64,000 nt of DNA, from assembly GCF_019679435.2 (NCBI RefSeq), contig NZ_CP139781.1, positions 5,142,001 through 5,206,000 of the forward strand. Direction: 5' to 3'. The notes under the pieces were generated by a model. It was given only the letters and a program-made list of their open reading frames with translations. It ran no database searches and had not been told where the DNA came from. Position numbers and translations under genes: made by a program. This document shows, piece after piece, positions 1 to 8,203 of the stretch (positions are counted from its first letter, which is position 1; each line of letters starts with the position of its first letter). This DNA comes from Actomonas aquatica (lineage in GTDB: Bacteria > Verrucomicrobiota > Verrucomicrobiia > Opitutales > Opitutaceae).

Positions 1-5
1 GCCGC

Positions 6-539
6 TCAGGACACCGGGGTGACGGTGATGGCCGGAGTCTCGACGGATTCGTCGAGCTCGGGGAAGAGGGTGCGCAGGAGGGCGGGATTCTGCTGCAGGC
101 CGGAGCCGTCGAGGTATTTCCAGTCCGACTCCCCCTTGGTGCGGATGGCGATCATGAAGGACTGGGTGCGGAGCTTCTGACCCTGCATCTCCATAATGGC
201 GGTGCGGGGCACAAAACAAAGTTCGTAGTCGCCCGCCGGATACAGCTCACCGGGCTCACCGGTGGTGGATTCGACGAAGCGGATGCCGGTTTGCTTGAGC
301 ATGGCCAGGGCCTGCTCGGTGATCTGCGTAAACACCTCCTTGCTGCCGACCAGTTTGTAGATGCTGTCGTGGGTGTGCTCGATGAGGGCCGAGGCATCAC
401 CTTTTTCAAAGAGGGTGAACATCGAGTCGATGTCGGCTTTGATCTGCGCGGTTTCGTCGGCGGAGGGTTTGGCGGCCCAGGTGGTGAGAGAGAGCGCGCA
501 GAGGGCGAGCGTGAGGAGTGAGCGACGAAGGTTTTTCAT
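6..539 (-). CDS. Secreted protein of unknown function
   Basis: I do not recognise this 177-residue protein. The start chosen is the ATG at 537-539, because it opens a clear signal peptide (MKNLRRSLLTLALCALSLT, cleavage near the AWA/AKP region around residue 23); the open frame extends further upstream but that part is low-complexity and unlike a leader. The mature part begins with a helix containing DIDSMFTLFEKGDA, which resembles the opening of SnoaL/NTF2-like folds, though this is only a resemblance. It is expected in the periplasm or outside the cell. No partner gene overlaps it; the next gene upstream lies beyond a terminator on the same strand. Confidence 0.7.
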   Translation of the reverse strand: MKNLRRSLLTLALCALSLTTWAAKPSADETAQIKADIDSMFTLFEKGDASALIEHTHDSIYKLVGSKEVFTQITEQALAMLKQTGIRFVESTTGEPGELYPAGDYELCFVPRTAIMEMQGQKLRTQSFMIAIRTKGESDWKYLDGSGLQQNPALLRTLFPELDESVETPAITVTPVS

Positions 540-613
540 GGGGAATGGAGAGAGATGGATTGCGGGGGGGGCGGGGAGGGCGTGGCAAGCCAAGCCCCGA
601 CACGCGGGCATAA

Positions 614-642
614 AAAACCGGACGCAGGACGCGTCCGGTTTT
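614..642 (-). terminator. Intrinsic terminator of the coiled-coil protein gene
   Basis: A perfect 12-bp stem (aaaaccggacgc / gcgtccggtttt) with a 5-nt loop is followed on the minus strand by a T-run. It lies 45 bp after the stop of the gene at 688-1845. Its stem core is the same as that of the terminator at 2038-2064. Confidence 0.85.
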
Positions 643-687
643 GGGACCGGAAGGCGAGCCGCCGAAGCGACATCGGCCGTGTCCGGC

Positions 688-1845
688 CTACTTTCCTCTG
701 CCTTTGGCGGCGCCGGGCGGGCGCTGCTTGGCTCCGGTGATTTGGTCGATCAAGGCCCGTTGTTGGCCGGGATTGAGCTCGAGGATGGCGTTGACGAGGA
801 CTTGTAGTTTGGCGGGTTCGGATTCGCCAGGTAGAACGACGCCGAGGGCGCTTTCCAACTGCGTGCGCGTGTCGCCGGTTGCGGTCAGTTCGAGTCGCAC
901 GGCTGCCAGTTGAGCTTCGCTGGTGGCGAGCATTTCCAGGGTGGCGGCCAACTCCGCCTGGGCGGTTGCGAGATCGGTGTGGCATTGGGTCAACTCAGCG
1001 GCGGCGGCGTCGAGCGCGGCTTGTAAGGCGACGACGGCGTTTTCGAGGGCGGCGACGTTGGACGTCAGCGCCGCGTTGTCGGTTTCGAGGGCTTCGATCG
1101 TGGCGTCCAAGGTGGCGATCTCTGCATTGCTGGCGGCCAGCAGGGAGGTGGCCGTCGCCAAGGCGGCGGTGGTGTCGTCCAACTCGTTCTGCAAGCGGGC
1201 GGTGTTCGCCTCCAGTTCCGCGATTTGCGCCGCGTGAGCAGCCTGGATCAGGGCGTCTTCGCTGACCGCGGAGACCGTGAAGTCAGCGGTAATTTTTTGT
1301 TCGTATTCGACCCGAGGACTGGGGTCCCAGATCGTGATGTAGATGCTCGTGGGGGATGTGGTGAATTCGACCGGAGGCGAACCGTCGATGGGGATCTGGT
1401 CCGCGGTCGGTTCGAACTGGAAATTGAGATACAAAAAGCGATTGGCCGAATAGGTAACCAGTTCCATGAACTGACTCGACCAGATGAGCCGCATGTTGCT
1501 CGCGCGGTCCGGGGCGTCAGGGGTGTGAACGTAGGTGTAAATCGTCTGCCCGCTGGAGACATCTTTGACCACCAGCTTCGCGTCCGTGACTGCTTGGACG
1601 CTCCGGACCCCTCGGTATGCGCGTTCCGAGGGGTAGATTACGGAGGGACTCTCGGGATTGAAGGTTAGGGTGACGTCAAATTCGTAGGCGCCATCGATAA
1701 AGTGGGCGTGATACATGATGTTGGACGCCGAACTGAGGAGGGGGGAGATCAGGGCGAGTCCGAGCGACGCGAGTCGAACGGGGCGAAGAACGCGGTCAGG
1801 GCGAAGAGTCGCGAAGGCCGCAGCAATACGCTGCTGGATATTCAT
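688..1845 (-). CDS. Secreted protein with C-terminal coiled coil, function unknown
   Basis: This 385-residue protein is not recognised. A hydrophobic segment at about residues 24-41 (LRLASLGLALISPLLSSAS region) looks like a signal peptide after a basic N-terminus. Residues ~45-195 form a beta-rich region. Residues ~200-330 are a long Ala/Leu/Glu-rich heptad stretch (AQIAELEANTARLQNELDD and following) typical of a coiled coil. The tail is short and basic. The ATG at 1843-1845 is used. It sits alone between two terminators with nearly identical stems, so it is probably a single-gene transcript. It is likely periplasmic or surface-exposed. Confidence 0.75.
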   Translation of the reverse strand: MNIQQRIAAAFATLRPDRVLRPVRLASLGLALISPLLSSASNIMYHAHFIDGAYEFDVTLTFNPESPSVIYPSERAYRGVRSVQAVTDAKLVVKDVSSGQTIYTYVHTPDAPDRASNMRLIWSSQFMELVTYSANRFLYLNFQFEPTADQIPIDGSPPVEFTTSPTSIYITIWDPSPRVEYEQKITADFTVSAVSEDALIQAAHAAQIAELEANTARLQNELDDTTAALATATSLLAASNAEIATLDATIEALETDNAALTSNVAALENAVVALQAALDAAAAELTQCHTDLATAQAELAATLEMLATSEAQLAAVRLELTATGDTRTQLESALGVVLPGESEPAKLQVLVNAILELNPGQQRALIDQITGAKQRPPGAAKGRGK

Positions 1846-2037
1846 GACAACGACAGGGGATGGGGTGAAAATGATCGCACGTCGCGGTGCGCCTCATTCG
1901 GCCTCTCCGCTAGCGATAACGGAGTCAGTTGGCGATCTCTATCGCGATGGGAGGATGTAATTAGATCCTTATAAGATCCATAAGAGCAGTGGTTTGTGGG
2001 TTTTGGCTCGGCTGGGGGTTCCGCTGCAGACACAAAA

Positions 2038-2064
2038 AAACCGGACGCGGGGGGCGTCCGGTTT
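2038..2064 (-). terminator. Intrinsic terminator of the oxidoreductase operon
   Basis: An 11-bp perfect stem (aaaccggacgc / gcgtccggttt) with a 5-G loop is followed on the minus strand by seven T residues. It lies about 23 bp after the stop of the oxidoreductase at 2087-3256. Confidence 0.88.
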
Positions 2065-2086
2065 GGAGGAGAGGGGGGGAGGGGAT

Positions 2087-3256
2087 TCAGACCTTCGGGA
2101 ACTTGGTCCAGCGGGCGCCTTTTTGGGAGCTCTTCACGACGGTTTCGATGAAGAGCATGCCGGCGATGCCGTCGTCGACCGTGGGGAAGTCGTAGCCCTT
2201 CTTCGGCGGTTTGCGGCCCTTGATGGCGTCGGCAATGGCGTCGGAGGCGGCGAGGTAGACGTTGGCAAAGGCTTCGATGAATCCCTCCGGGTGAGCGAAG
2301 GGCGTGCGGGTCGCGCCTTGGGCGGCGGCACCGAGGTAACCGTTGCCGCGGCGATGCACCTGGGGCGGGGCGTCGGCGCGTTTGAAGATGAGCTCGTTGG
2401 GGTTTTCCTGATGCCACTCGAGTCCGCCCTTGGTGCCGTAGACGCGAATGTTGAGGTTGTTCTCATCGCCGTTGGAAATCTGCGAGGCGAAGAGGATGCC
2501 TTTCACGCCGTCGGAGAAACGGACGAGGCAGTTGCCGTCATCGTCGAGCGGGCGGCCCGGGATGAAGGTGGAAAGCTCGGCGCAGATCTCCTCGACCTCG
2601 AGCCCGGTGATATAGCGGGCGAGGTTGTGGGCGTGGGTGCCGATGTCGCCCATGCAGTTGGAGACGCCGGCGGTGGAGGGGTCCATGCGCCAGTTGGAGA
2701 TGGCGCCGTCGCCCTTTTCCTCGATGGCGGTGATGGCGTAACCCTGCGGGTATTCGACGACGATCTTGAGCAGCCTGCCGAGTTTGCCCTGCTGCACCCA
2801 GTCGCGGGCTTCCTTCACCATTGGGTAGCCGGTGTAGTTGTGGGTGAGGGCGAAGACCTTGCCGGTCTTTTCGATGATCTTCTTGAGGGCGCGGCCTTCT
2901 TTGACGGTGAAGCAGAGCGGCTTGTCGCAGATGACGTGGATGCCAGCTTCGAGGAAGGTTTTGGCGACCGCAAAGTGGGTGTTGTTGCGCGTGACGATGG
3001 AAACGAAGTCGATGCGTTCGTCTTCCGGCAGCGCGGCTTCGGCGGCGGCCATTTCCGCGTAGGACGCGTAGACGCGTTTCGGGTCGAGGAAGAAGTCCTG
3101 ACCGGAGAGTTTGGACTTCTTCGGGTCGGAGGAGAAGCAGCCGGCGACGAGTTCGATCTGGCCGTCGAGGTTGGCGGCCATGCGATGCACGGCGCCGATA
3201 AAGGCACCGCGGCCACCGCCGACCATGCCCATGCGGAGTTTGCGGTTAAGTTTCAT
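2087..3256 (-). CDS. Gfo/Idh/MocA family NAD(P)-dependent oxidoreductase
   Basis: The 389-residue protein has the family's two-domain layout. The N-terminal Rossmann fold carries a glycine-rich dinucleotide loop (MGMVGGGRGAFIG, residues ~9-21) and the conserved lysine motif CDKPL at ~110-114, equivalent to the usual EKP. The second domain contains GDIGTHAHNLARYITG with the catalytic-region His. Members oxidise or reduce sugars, inositols and related polyols in the cytoplasm; the exact substrate cannot be read from sequence. It is the last gene of a minus-strand operon with another oxidoreductase and a TIM-barrel isomerase-like protein. A 22-bp perfect inverted repeat lies 17 nt upstream of the ATG. 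Confidence 0.93.
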   Translation of the reverse strand: MKLNRKLRMGMVGGGRGAFIGAVHRMAANLDGQIELVAGCFSSDPKKSKLSGQDFFLDPKRVYASYAEMAAAEAALPEDERIDFVSIVTRNNTHFAVAKTFLEAGIHVICDKPLCFTVKEGRALKKIIEKTGKVFALTHNYTGYPMVKEARDWVQQGKLGRLLKIVVEYPQGYAITAIEEKGDGAISNWRMDPSTAGVSNCMGDIGTHAHNLARYITGLEVEEICAELSTFIPGRPLDDDGNCLVRFSDGVKGILFASQISNGDENNLNIRVYGTKGGLEWHQENPNELIFKRADAPPQVHRRGNGYLGAAAQGATRTPFAHPEGFIEAFANVYLAASDAIADAIKGRKPPKKGYDFPTVDDGIAGMLFIETVVKSSQKGARWTKFPKV

Positions 3257-3273
3257 AATTCAGGGGTGTTTTT

Positions 3274-3372
3274 TAACCACGGATGCACACGGATGGCTTC
3301 GCCTACCGGCTACGCTCTGCCGAGGGGCAACGCGAAACGGTAGTGGAGCGCATCCGTGTGCATCCGTGGTTA
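3274..3372. repeat. Long palindromic repeat, TTAACCACGGATG family, copy 1
   Basis: Two arms of 22 bp (3274-3295 and 3351-3372) are perfect inverted copies; each starts or ends with taaccacggatg. Between them a second, smaller inverted pair (ctaccg at 3303-3308, cggtag at 3338-3343) gives a nested structure. The element fills nearly the whole gap between two oxidoreductase genes. A relative with the same inner block GCGAAACGGTAGTG is at 60157-60255. Confidence 0.92.
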
Positions 3373-3384
3373 GATAAATCAGGT

Positions 3385-4467
3385 TCAGAGGGCGATGGGT
3401 TGGCCGGAGGCGGCGGAGGCGTAGGCGCCGTCGATGATCTTCATCAGCGAGAGGGCTTCGGCCGGGGTGTTGAGCGGGGCTTCTTCGCCGGTGAGGGTTT
3501 TGATGAAGTTGGCGGCGGAACGCTCGCGGCCCATCGTTTCGTCGGTGGCGACCTTTACGTCGCGGTTCACCTGCACGCCGTTTTCGGTGGTGTAGAGCTG
3601 GCAGGCGTCGATGGAGGTTTCATCGAGTCCGTCGACCCCGAAGAGGCGTCGCACCATGCCGCCGGCCTTGGAGCCTTGGAAAGTGCAGGAGCATTCTTCG
3701 CGCTCGTTCATCTCGGCCCAGGAGATCTGGAAGGAGAGGGACTGGCCGGTGGTGAAGGTGACAAATCCATGCGCGGCGGCTTCGACGTCGTTCACGCCCT
3801 TGGCGTTGTCGGGGATGCCCCACGGGCCCTTGAAGGCCTTGTCGTCGATGTGATCGTTGTAGGTGCGGGCGAGGATGTGCGCCGGCTCCGGGTAACCCAT
3901 GAAGTGCAGGCCGAGGTCAACCATGTGCAGCAGGTCGATGAGCGGACCGCCACCGGCGAGGGCCTTGTTGGTGAACCAGCCGCCGAAACCAGGAATGCCG
4001 GCGCGGCGAATCCACTTGGCCTGGCAGGAGTTGATGGTGCCGATGGAACCGTCGTTCACGTAACCGCGCATGGCGTAGCTTTCGGGCCGGGCGCGGTTGT
4101 TGAAGTTGAACATGAGGGTCTTGCCGGCGGACTCGGCCGCAGCCTTGAGCTCCGCCATTTCAGTGGCGTTGAGCGCGGGCGGCTTTTCGCAGAAGACGTT
4201 CTTGCCGGCCTGCAGAGCCTGGAGCGCGAGCGGAGCGTGGAACTTGTTCGGCACGATGACGGAAACACCGTCGAGTTCGGGCAGGGCGCTGAGCATCTCG
4301 GCGACGTCGCCGAAGGTTTTGTCGATGCCGTGCTTGGCGGCGGTGGCCTGGGCGGCGGCGTGATTCACGTCGGCCATGGCGACGACATCGGCCCCGGCGG
4401 AGCGGAAGCCGTTGATATGATAGGCGGCCATGCCGCCGGCGCCGATGATGGCGATTTTTTTACTCAT
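3385..4467 (-). CDS. Gfo/Idh/MocA family NAD(P)-dependent oxidoreductase
   Basis: The 360-residue protein begins with a textbook dinucleotide-binding loop, IAIIGAGGMAAYHI (residues ~5-18), and has the signature EKP lysine motif (FCEKPPAL, residues 92-99). DLLHMVDLGLHFMGYP in the second domain is the typical Asp/His region. The reaction is probably oxidation or reduction of a sugar-derived hydroxyl or keto group with NAD(P). It is the middle gene of the three-gene minus-strand group 5590-2087, separated from both neighbours by palindromic repeats rather than by tight overlaps. Its protein differs clearly from the neighbouring oxidoreductase, so this is not a recent tandem duplication. Confidence 0.94.
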   Translation of the reverse strand: MSKKIAIIGAGGMAAYHINGFRSAGADVVAMADVNHAAAQATAAKHGIDKTFGDVAEMLSALPELDGVSVIVPNKFHAPLALQALQAGKNVFCEKPPALNATEMAELKAAAESAGKTLMFNFNNRARPESYAMRGYVNDGSIGTINSCQAKWIRRAGIPGFGGWFTNKALAGGGPLIDLLHMVDLGLHFMGYPEPAHILARTYNDHIDDKAFKGPWGIPDNAKGVNDVEAAAHGFVTFTTGQSLSFQISWAEMNEREECSCTFQGSKAGGMVRRLFGVDGLDETSIDACQLYTTENGVQVNRDVKVATDETMGRERSAANFIKTLTGEEAPLNTPAEALSLMKIIDGAYASAASGQPIAL

Positions 4468-4476
4468 GGGGAAAGC

Positions 4477-4556
4477 GGTCAGCAGTCAGCGATCAGCCGT
4501 CAGCAATCAGGTCCCTGAGCAGGGCTGAAAGCTGAGTGCTGAAAGCCGATGGCTCA
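4477..4556. repeat. Imperfect palindromic repeat, GTCAGCAGTCAGC type
   Basis: The stretch is built from repeated gtcagc/gctgaaa words. The block tcagcagtcagcgatcagc (4479-4497) pairs with gctgaaagctgagtgctga (4524-4542) at 15 of 19 positions. It fills the whole gap between the TIM-barrel gene and the oxidoreductase downstream. No open frame or promoter was seen inside it. Confidence 0.75.
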
Positions 4557-4558
4557 GT

Positions 4559-5590
<1,032 letters not shown>

Positions 5591-5888
5591 GATGGGAGGA
5601 GGGTTGAGCACCGGCACCACGGCCGGCGAGGGAGGTAGCGGGTTGAGGGTTTTTGGGTGTGAAAAGCGTCCGCGGGGCGCGGAGGGAGGACCTTCATTCG
5701 CGCGGGCAAATGCTGCAACCTCGAATGGCTTAATGCGTTGGTGATTCGTTGAGTAAACGGCGGCGGCGAATGCGCCGGGCGGTGGTGGAACGGTTGAATA
5801 AATAGGCCCCTTGACTCGGCGTGGTGATGAAGGGATTGGCCTTGGCGCGGGTTTAGCCTAGTCCGATCCACGTTCTCCTCGTTCGCAC

Positions 5889-6617
5889 ATGTTTTGGCGT
5901 CGTCTCATCCCGTTGATTTGTCTGTTGGCCGCTCCGGTTGGAGCGGCGGAATTGGAGGGGGACCAACCGATCGAGGTGATCCCGGTGCAGCCGGAATACC
6001 CGCGGGAGGCGAAGCTGCGGCGCATGGATGGTTATGCGAGGGCGGTGATCGAAGTGGATGAGCAGGGGCAACTGGTCGACTACCTGATCGTCGAAGCGTC
6101 GCATGACTACTTCGTCGAGGGCGCGATCAACCTGATCAAACACTCGATCTATCGGCCGGCGATGGTGGACGGGCGACCGGTGCCGTTGCGGGCGGAGTTG
6201 CCGATCGAGTTCACGGTCGACGGCATCACCATCAACTCGGATTTCCAATCCATCGTGGACCTGTATTTGCAGGGTGGGCACGCCCGCGATCGGCAGACGG
6301 TTTTTCAGGCCACGCTGCAGGAGCTCGATGCCATCCCGGTGCCCATCGCGGTGGCGGCGCCGTCGTTTCCGAGTGAGTTGGCGCAACAGGGTATCGTGGG
6401 CAAAGTGGTGATCGATTTCTTCATCGATCAGGCGGGCAAAGTGCGCATGCCGGCGATCGCCGCCAAGGATCACGAACAGCTCGGCACACTGGCGCTGGAG
6501 GCGGTGCGCACCTGGCGCTTTGAGCCGCCGCTGCGCGACGGCCATCCGGTGATCGTGCGCGTGCGACAGGAGTTCATGTTCCGCGAAGGCGGCGTGGTGG
6601 CCCCGTCGACGCCGTAG
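5889..6617 (+). CDS. Secreted protein with two TonB C-terminal-type domains
   Basis: The 242-residue protein has a short signal peptide (MFWRRLIPLICLLAAPVGA) and then two copies of a TonB-C-like fold. The first runs over ~25-115 (PEYPREAKLRRMDGYARAV ... SIYRPAMVDGRPV) and the second over ~150-235 (APSFPSELAQQGIVGKVVI ... TWRFEPPLRDGHPV). Both show the family pattern 'P.E....G..G.V.V.F.ID..G.V' followed by 'W.F.PA..DG.PV'. There is no Pro/Lys-rich spanning segment and no obvious retained membrane anchor, so it is not a standard energy transducer. ExbB/ExbD are not nearby. It converges on the ECF sigma gene with a 2-bp gap. Confidence 0.85.
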   Translation: MFWRRLIPLICLLAAPVGAAELEGDQPIEVIPVQPEYPREAKLRRMDGYARAVIEVDEQGQLVDYLIVEASHDYFVEGAINLIKHSIYRPAMVDGRPVPLRAELPIEFTVDGITINSDFQSIVDLYLQGGHARDRQTVFQATLQELDAIPVPIAVAAPSFPSELAQQGIVGKVVIDFFIDQAGKVRMPAIAAKDHEQLGTLALEAVRTWRFEPPLRDGHPVIVRVRQEFMFREGGVVAPSTP

Positions 6618-6619
6618 TC

Positions 6620-7207
6620 TCAGTCGCTGAGGCGGGCGGTGAGCCGTTCGCGGAGTTTTTGGCGGGCGCGGTAGAGGCGGGTTTCCACGCCGCGCGGACT
6701 GCAGCCGACGATCTCGCCGATCTCGATGTAGCTGAGTCCGTCGAAATGATGCAGCAGCACGACACTTTTGAGGCGATGGGGCAGTTGATCGATGGCGGAC
6801 ACGAGGGCGTCGGCGCGGTCGTCGCGCTCGGCGGCGACCGCCGGATCGTGGGGTTGGGTGCTGATCGGTTGGGTGCCGGCCGGTTCACCGAGCTCGGTCA
6901 TTTCCTCCCAACTGTCGCCGGGGTGGCGACGGCGCCAACGAAGTCGGTTACGGCAGAGGTTGGCGGTGGCGGTGAAGAGCCAGGCACCGAGACGCGTGTC
7001 GTCGCGCAGCCGCGGCGCGGCACGGTGCAGGCGAACAAAGGTTTCCATGGCGATCTCGTGCGCATCGGTGTTGTGCTGCAGGTAGCGCCAAGCAAAGGCA
7101 TGCAAGCGCGTCGCCCAGCGATCCATCACGCGGCGCAGGGCGGCGGGATCGCCGCGACGCAGGTCGCTCAGATCGGCGAGATCGGGATCGTGCTCGGCCT
7201 CGGGCAT
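6620..7207 (-). CDS. ECF RNA polymerase sigma factor
   Basis: The 195-residue protein has sigma region 2 (RWATRLHAFAWRYLQHNTD, DAHEIAMETFVRLHR) and region 4 with a helix-turn-helix (IDQLPHRLKSVVLLHHFDG, SYIEIGEIVGCSPRGVETR). It would direct RNA polymerase to a small regulon. I chose the ATG at 7205-7207 because the longer frame (to 7279) would overlap the preceding gene by 35 bp with a Pro-rich N-terminus; the longer form remains possible. It is the last gene of a three-gene minus-strand set with a membrane protein and a periplasmic sensor-like protein, which suggests those two control it. Confidence 0.9.
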   Translation of the reverse strand: MPEAEHDPDLADLSDLRRGDPAALRRVMDRWATRLHAFAWRYLQHNTDAHEIAMETFVRLHRAAPRLRDDTRLGAWLFTATANLCRNRLRWRRRHPGDSWEEMTELGEPAGTQPISTQPHDPAVAAERDDRADALVSAIDQLPHRLKSVVLLHHFDGLSYIEIGEIVGCSPRGVETRLYRARQKLRERLTARLSD

Positions 7208-7244
7208 TGCGTTGGGGTGGACGCGGCGGGCGAGGAGGTGGGGC

Positions 7245-7718
7245 TCAGGGGCGGCCGGTGTCGGCACCGGCGCCGGCACCTGGCGGGGCGGCGGCAGGGG
7301 CGACGAGGGCGAGGTAACGGAGGCGCTGGGTGGGCGACATCACGTCGGCGGTGGCTTCGATGAGCGACCGGGCGGATTGGTCGGCGGCGGCTTCAAGTTC
7401 GCGGCGTTCGGCGACGAAGCGGGCGAACTCGAGAAAGTCGACGCGGCCCTCGGATTTGCGGGTCTGCTCAAAGGCGGCGAACTCGGTCTCCATGCGGCCG
7501 ATATCGAGCGCGAGCTGGCGGAGGCGCGAGGAGGAGCGGGCGTGGAGTTCAACCACGCGGGCGAATTGTTCGTCGGTCAATGAGAGGTCCTCGCGCATCC
7601 AGGCCAGTTGGCAATTCAGGTCACCGTCGCGGCAGCCGGCGCGGAGCGAGGTCCAGCCTTGGTAGGCGATGAGGCCGGCGATCACGCCGAGAAAGAGGAC
7701 GAGGTAACCGCGGTTCAT
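7245..7718 (-). CDS. Membrane-anchored periplasmic sensor-like protein (CnrX/Spy-like fold)
   Basis: The 157-residue protein has one N-terminal membrane segment (YLVLFLGVIAGLIAYQG, residues ~4-20) followed by a helical domain: LAWMREDLSLTDEQFARV, then RSSSRLRQLALDIGRMETEFAAFE, then MSPTQRLRYLALV. This alternation of 'L.LT..Q' and a closing 'L.P.QR..Y' is typical of CnrX/ZraP/Spy-type heavy-metal or envelope-stress proteins. The start at 7716-7718 overlaps the upstream gene as ATGA, so translation is coupled. The neighbouring ECF sigma factor fits a sensor that sets its activity. The metal-binding residues of CnrX are not evident, so the signal is unknown. Confidence 0.75.
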   Translation of the reverse strand: MNRGYLVLFLGVIAGLIAYQGWTSLRAGCRDGDLNCQLAWMREDLSLTDEQFARVVELHARSSSRLRQLALDIGRMETEFAAFEQTRKSEGRVDFLEFARFVAERRELEAAADQSARSLIEATADVMSPTQRLRYLALVAPAAAPPGAGAGADTGRP

Positions 7719-8068
7719 GGCCGGGCCTCCGGGGGCGTGGCGACAGGAGCCGGATCGACGCGCGGGTTGATGAGTTCGATGTAGCTGTTGACGACGCGGG
7801 CGTGGGTGCGGGCGCGCTCGGCATTGGCGTGCATCTCGGCGGCGAGCAGACCCACGAGGATGCAGCAGCAGACAAAGAGCGCGGCGGCGGCGGGTTGCGC
7901 GAAGGCGCGCTCGAGTCGGCGCCACCACGGCAGGGACGGAGCGTCGGCGTTGGCGACGGGGAGTTGCGCGAGGCGTTGCTGCACCTGCGCCTTGAAGTCG
8001 GCCGCCAGCGGAGGCGGCGACGGGTAGGCGTCGAAGAGGTCGTCGAGGGGATCAGGAGAGTCGGGCAT
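7715..8068 (-). CDS. Single-pass membrane protein, probable anti-sigma factor
   Basis: The 117-residue protein has an N-terminal cytoplasmic part (MPDSPDPLDDLFDAYPSPPP then a short helix), one membrane helix at ~60-78 (AAAALFVCCCILVGLLAAE) and a short Pro-rich periplasmic tail. This layout is common for short anti-sigma-like proteins encoded beside CnrX-like sensors and ECF factors. There is no zinc-finger HxxxCxxC motif, so it is not of the zf-HC2 class. It is the first gene of the three-gene set and overlaps the next by 4 bp. The anti-sigma role is inferred from position and topology only. Confidence 0.6.
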   Translation of the reverse strand: MPDSPDPLDDLFDAYPSPPPLAADFKAQVQQRLAQLPVANADAPSLPWWRRLERAFAQPAAAALFVCCCILVGLLAAEMHANAERARTHARVVNSYIELINPRVDPAPVATPPEARP

Positions 8069-8179
8069 GGCGGCGGGGGAGGACGATAACGCACGAAAGC
8101 GTGCGCGCGCGTTAAAGGTCCTGACGATTAACCCCGCGAAAGGCGAGAGTCCGCCATGAAAGGCGAGGGCAACTGCGGC

Positions 8180-8203
8180 GGTCGGCCCGGCGGTCCGACC
8201 CTA
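8180..8203. repeat. Short palindrome of the GTRGGGYCGGRC family, copy A
   Basis: On the minus strand it reads tagggtcggaccgccgggccgacc. The 6-bp arms ggtcgg/ccgacc flank a smaller ccg/cgg pair. It begins in the stop codon of the NamZ-like gene. No T-run follows, so it is not a plain intrinsic terminator. Related palindromes occur at 30317-30345 and 55597-55633. Confidence 0.6.

Noticed and set aside
1994-3343. Long plus-strand frame opposite the first oxidoreductase
   Set aside because: It runs antisense to a clear Gfo/Idh/MocA gene and has the Gly/Val/Glu-rich, motif-free composition expected of high-GC antisense frames. Many similar frames in the window were left out for the same reason.
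3274-3372. CRISPR repeat or IS terminal inverted repeats
   Set aside because: There is no array of equally spaced copies, and no transposase fits in the 55 bp between the arms.
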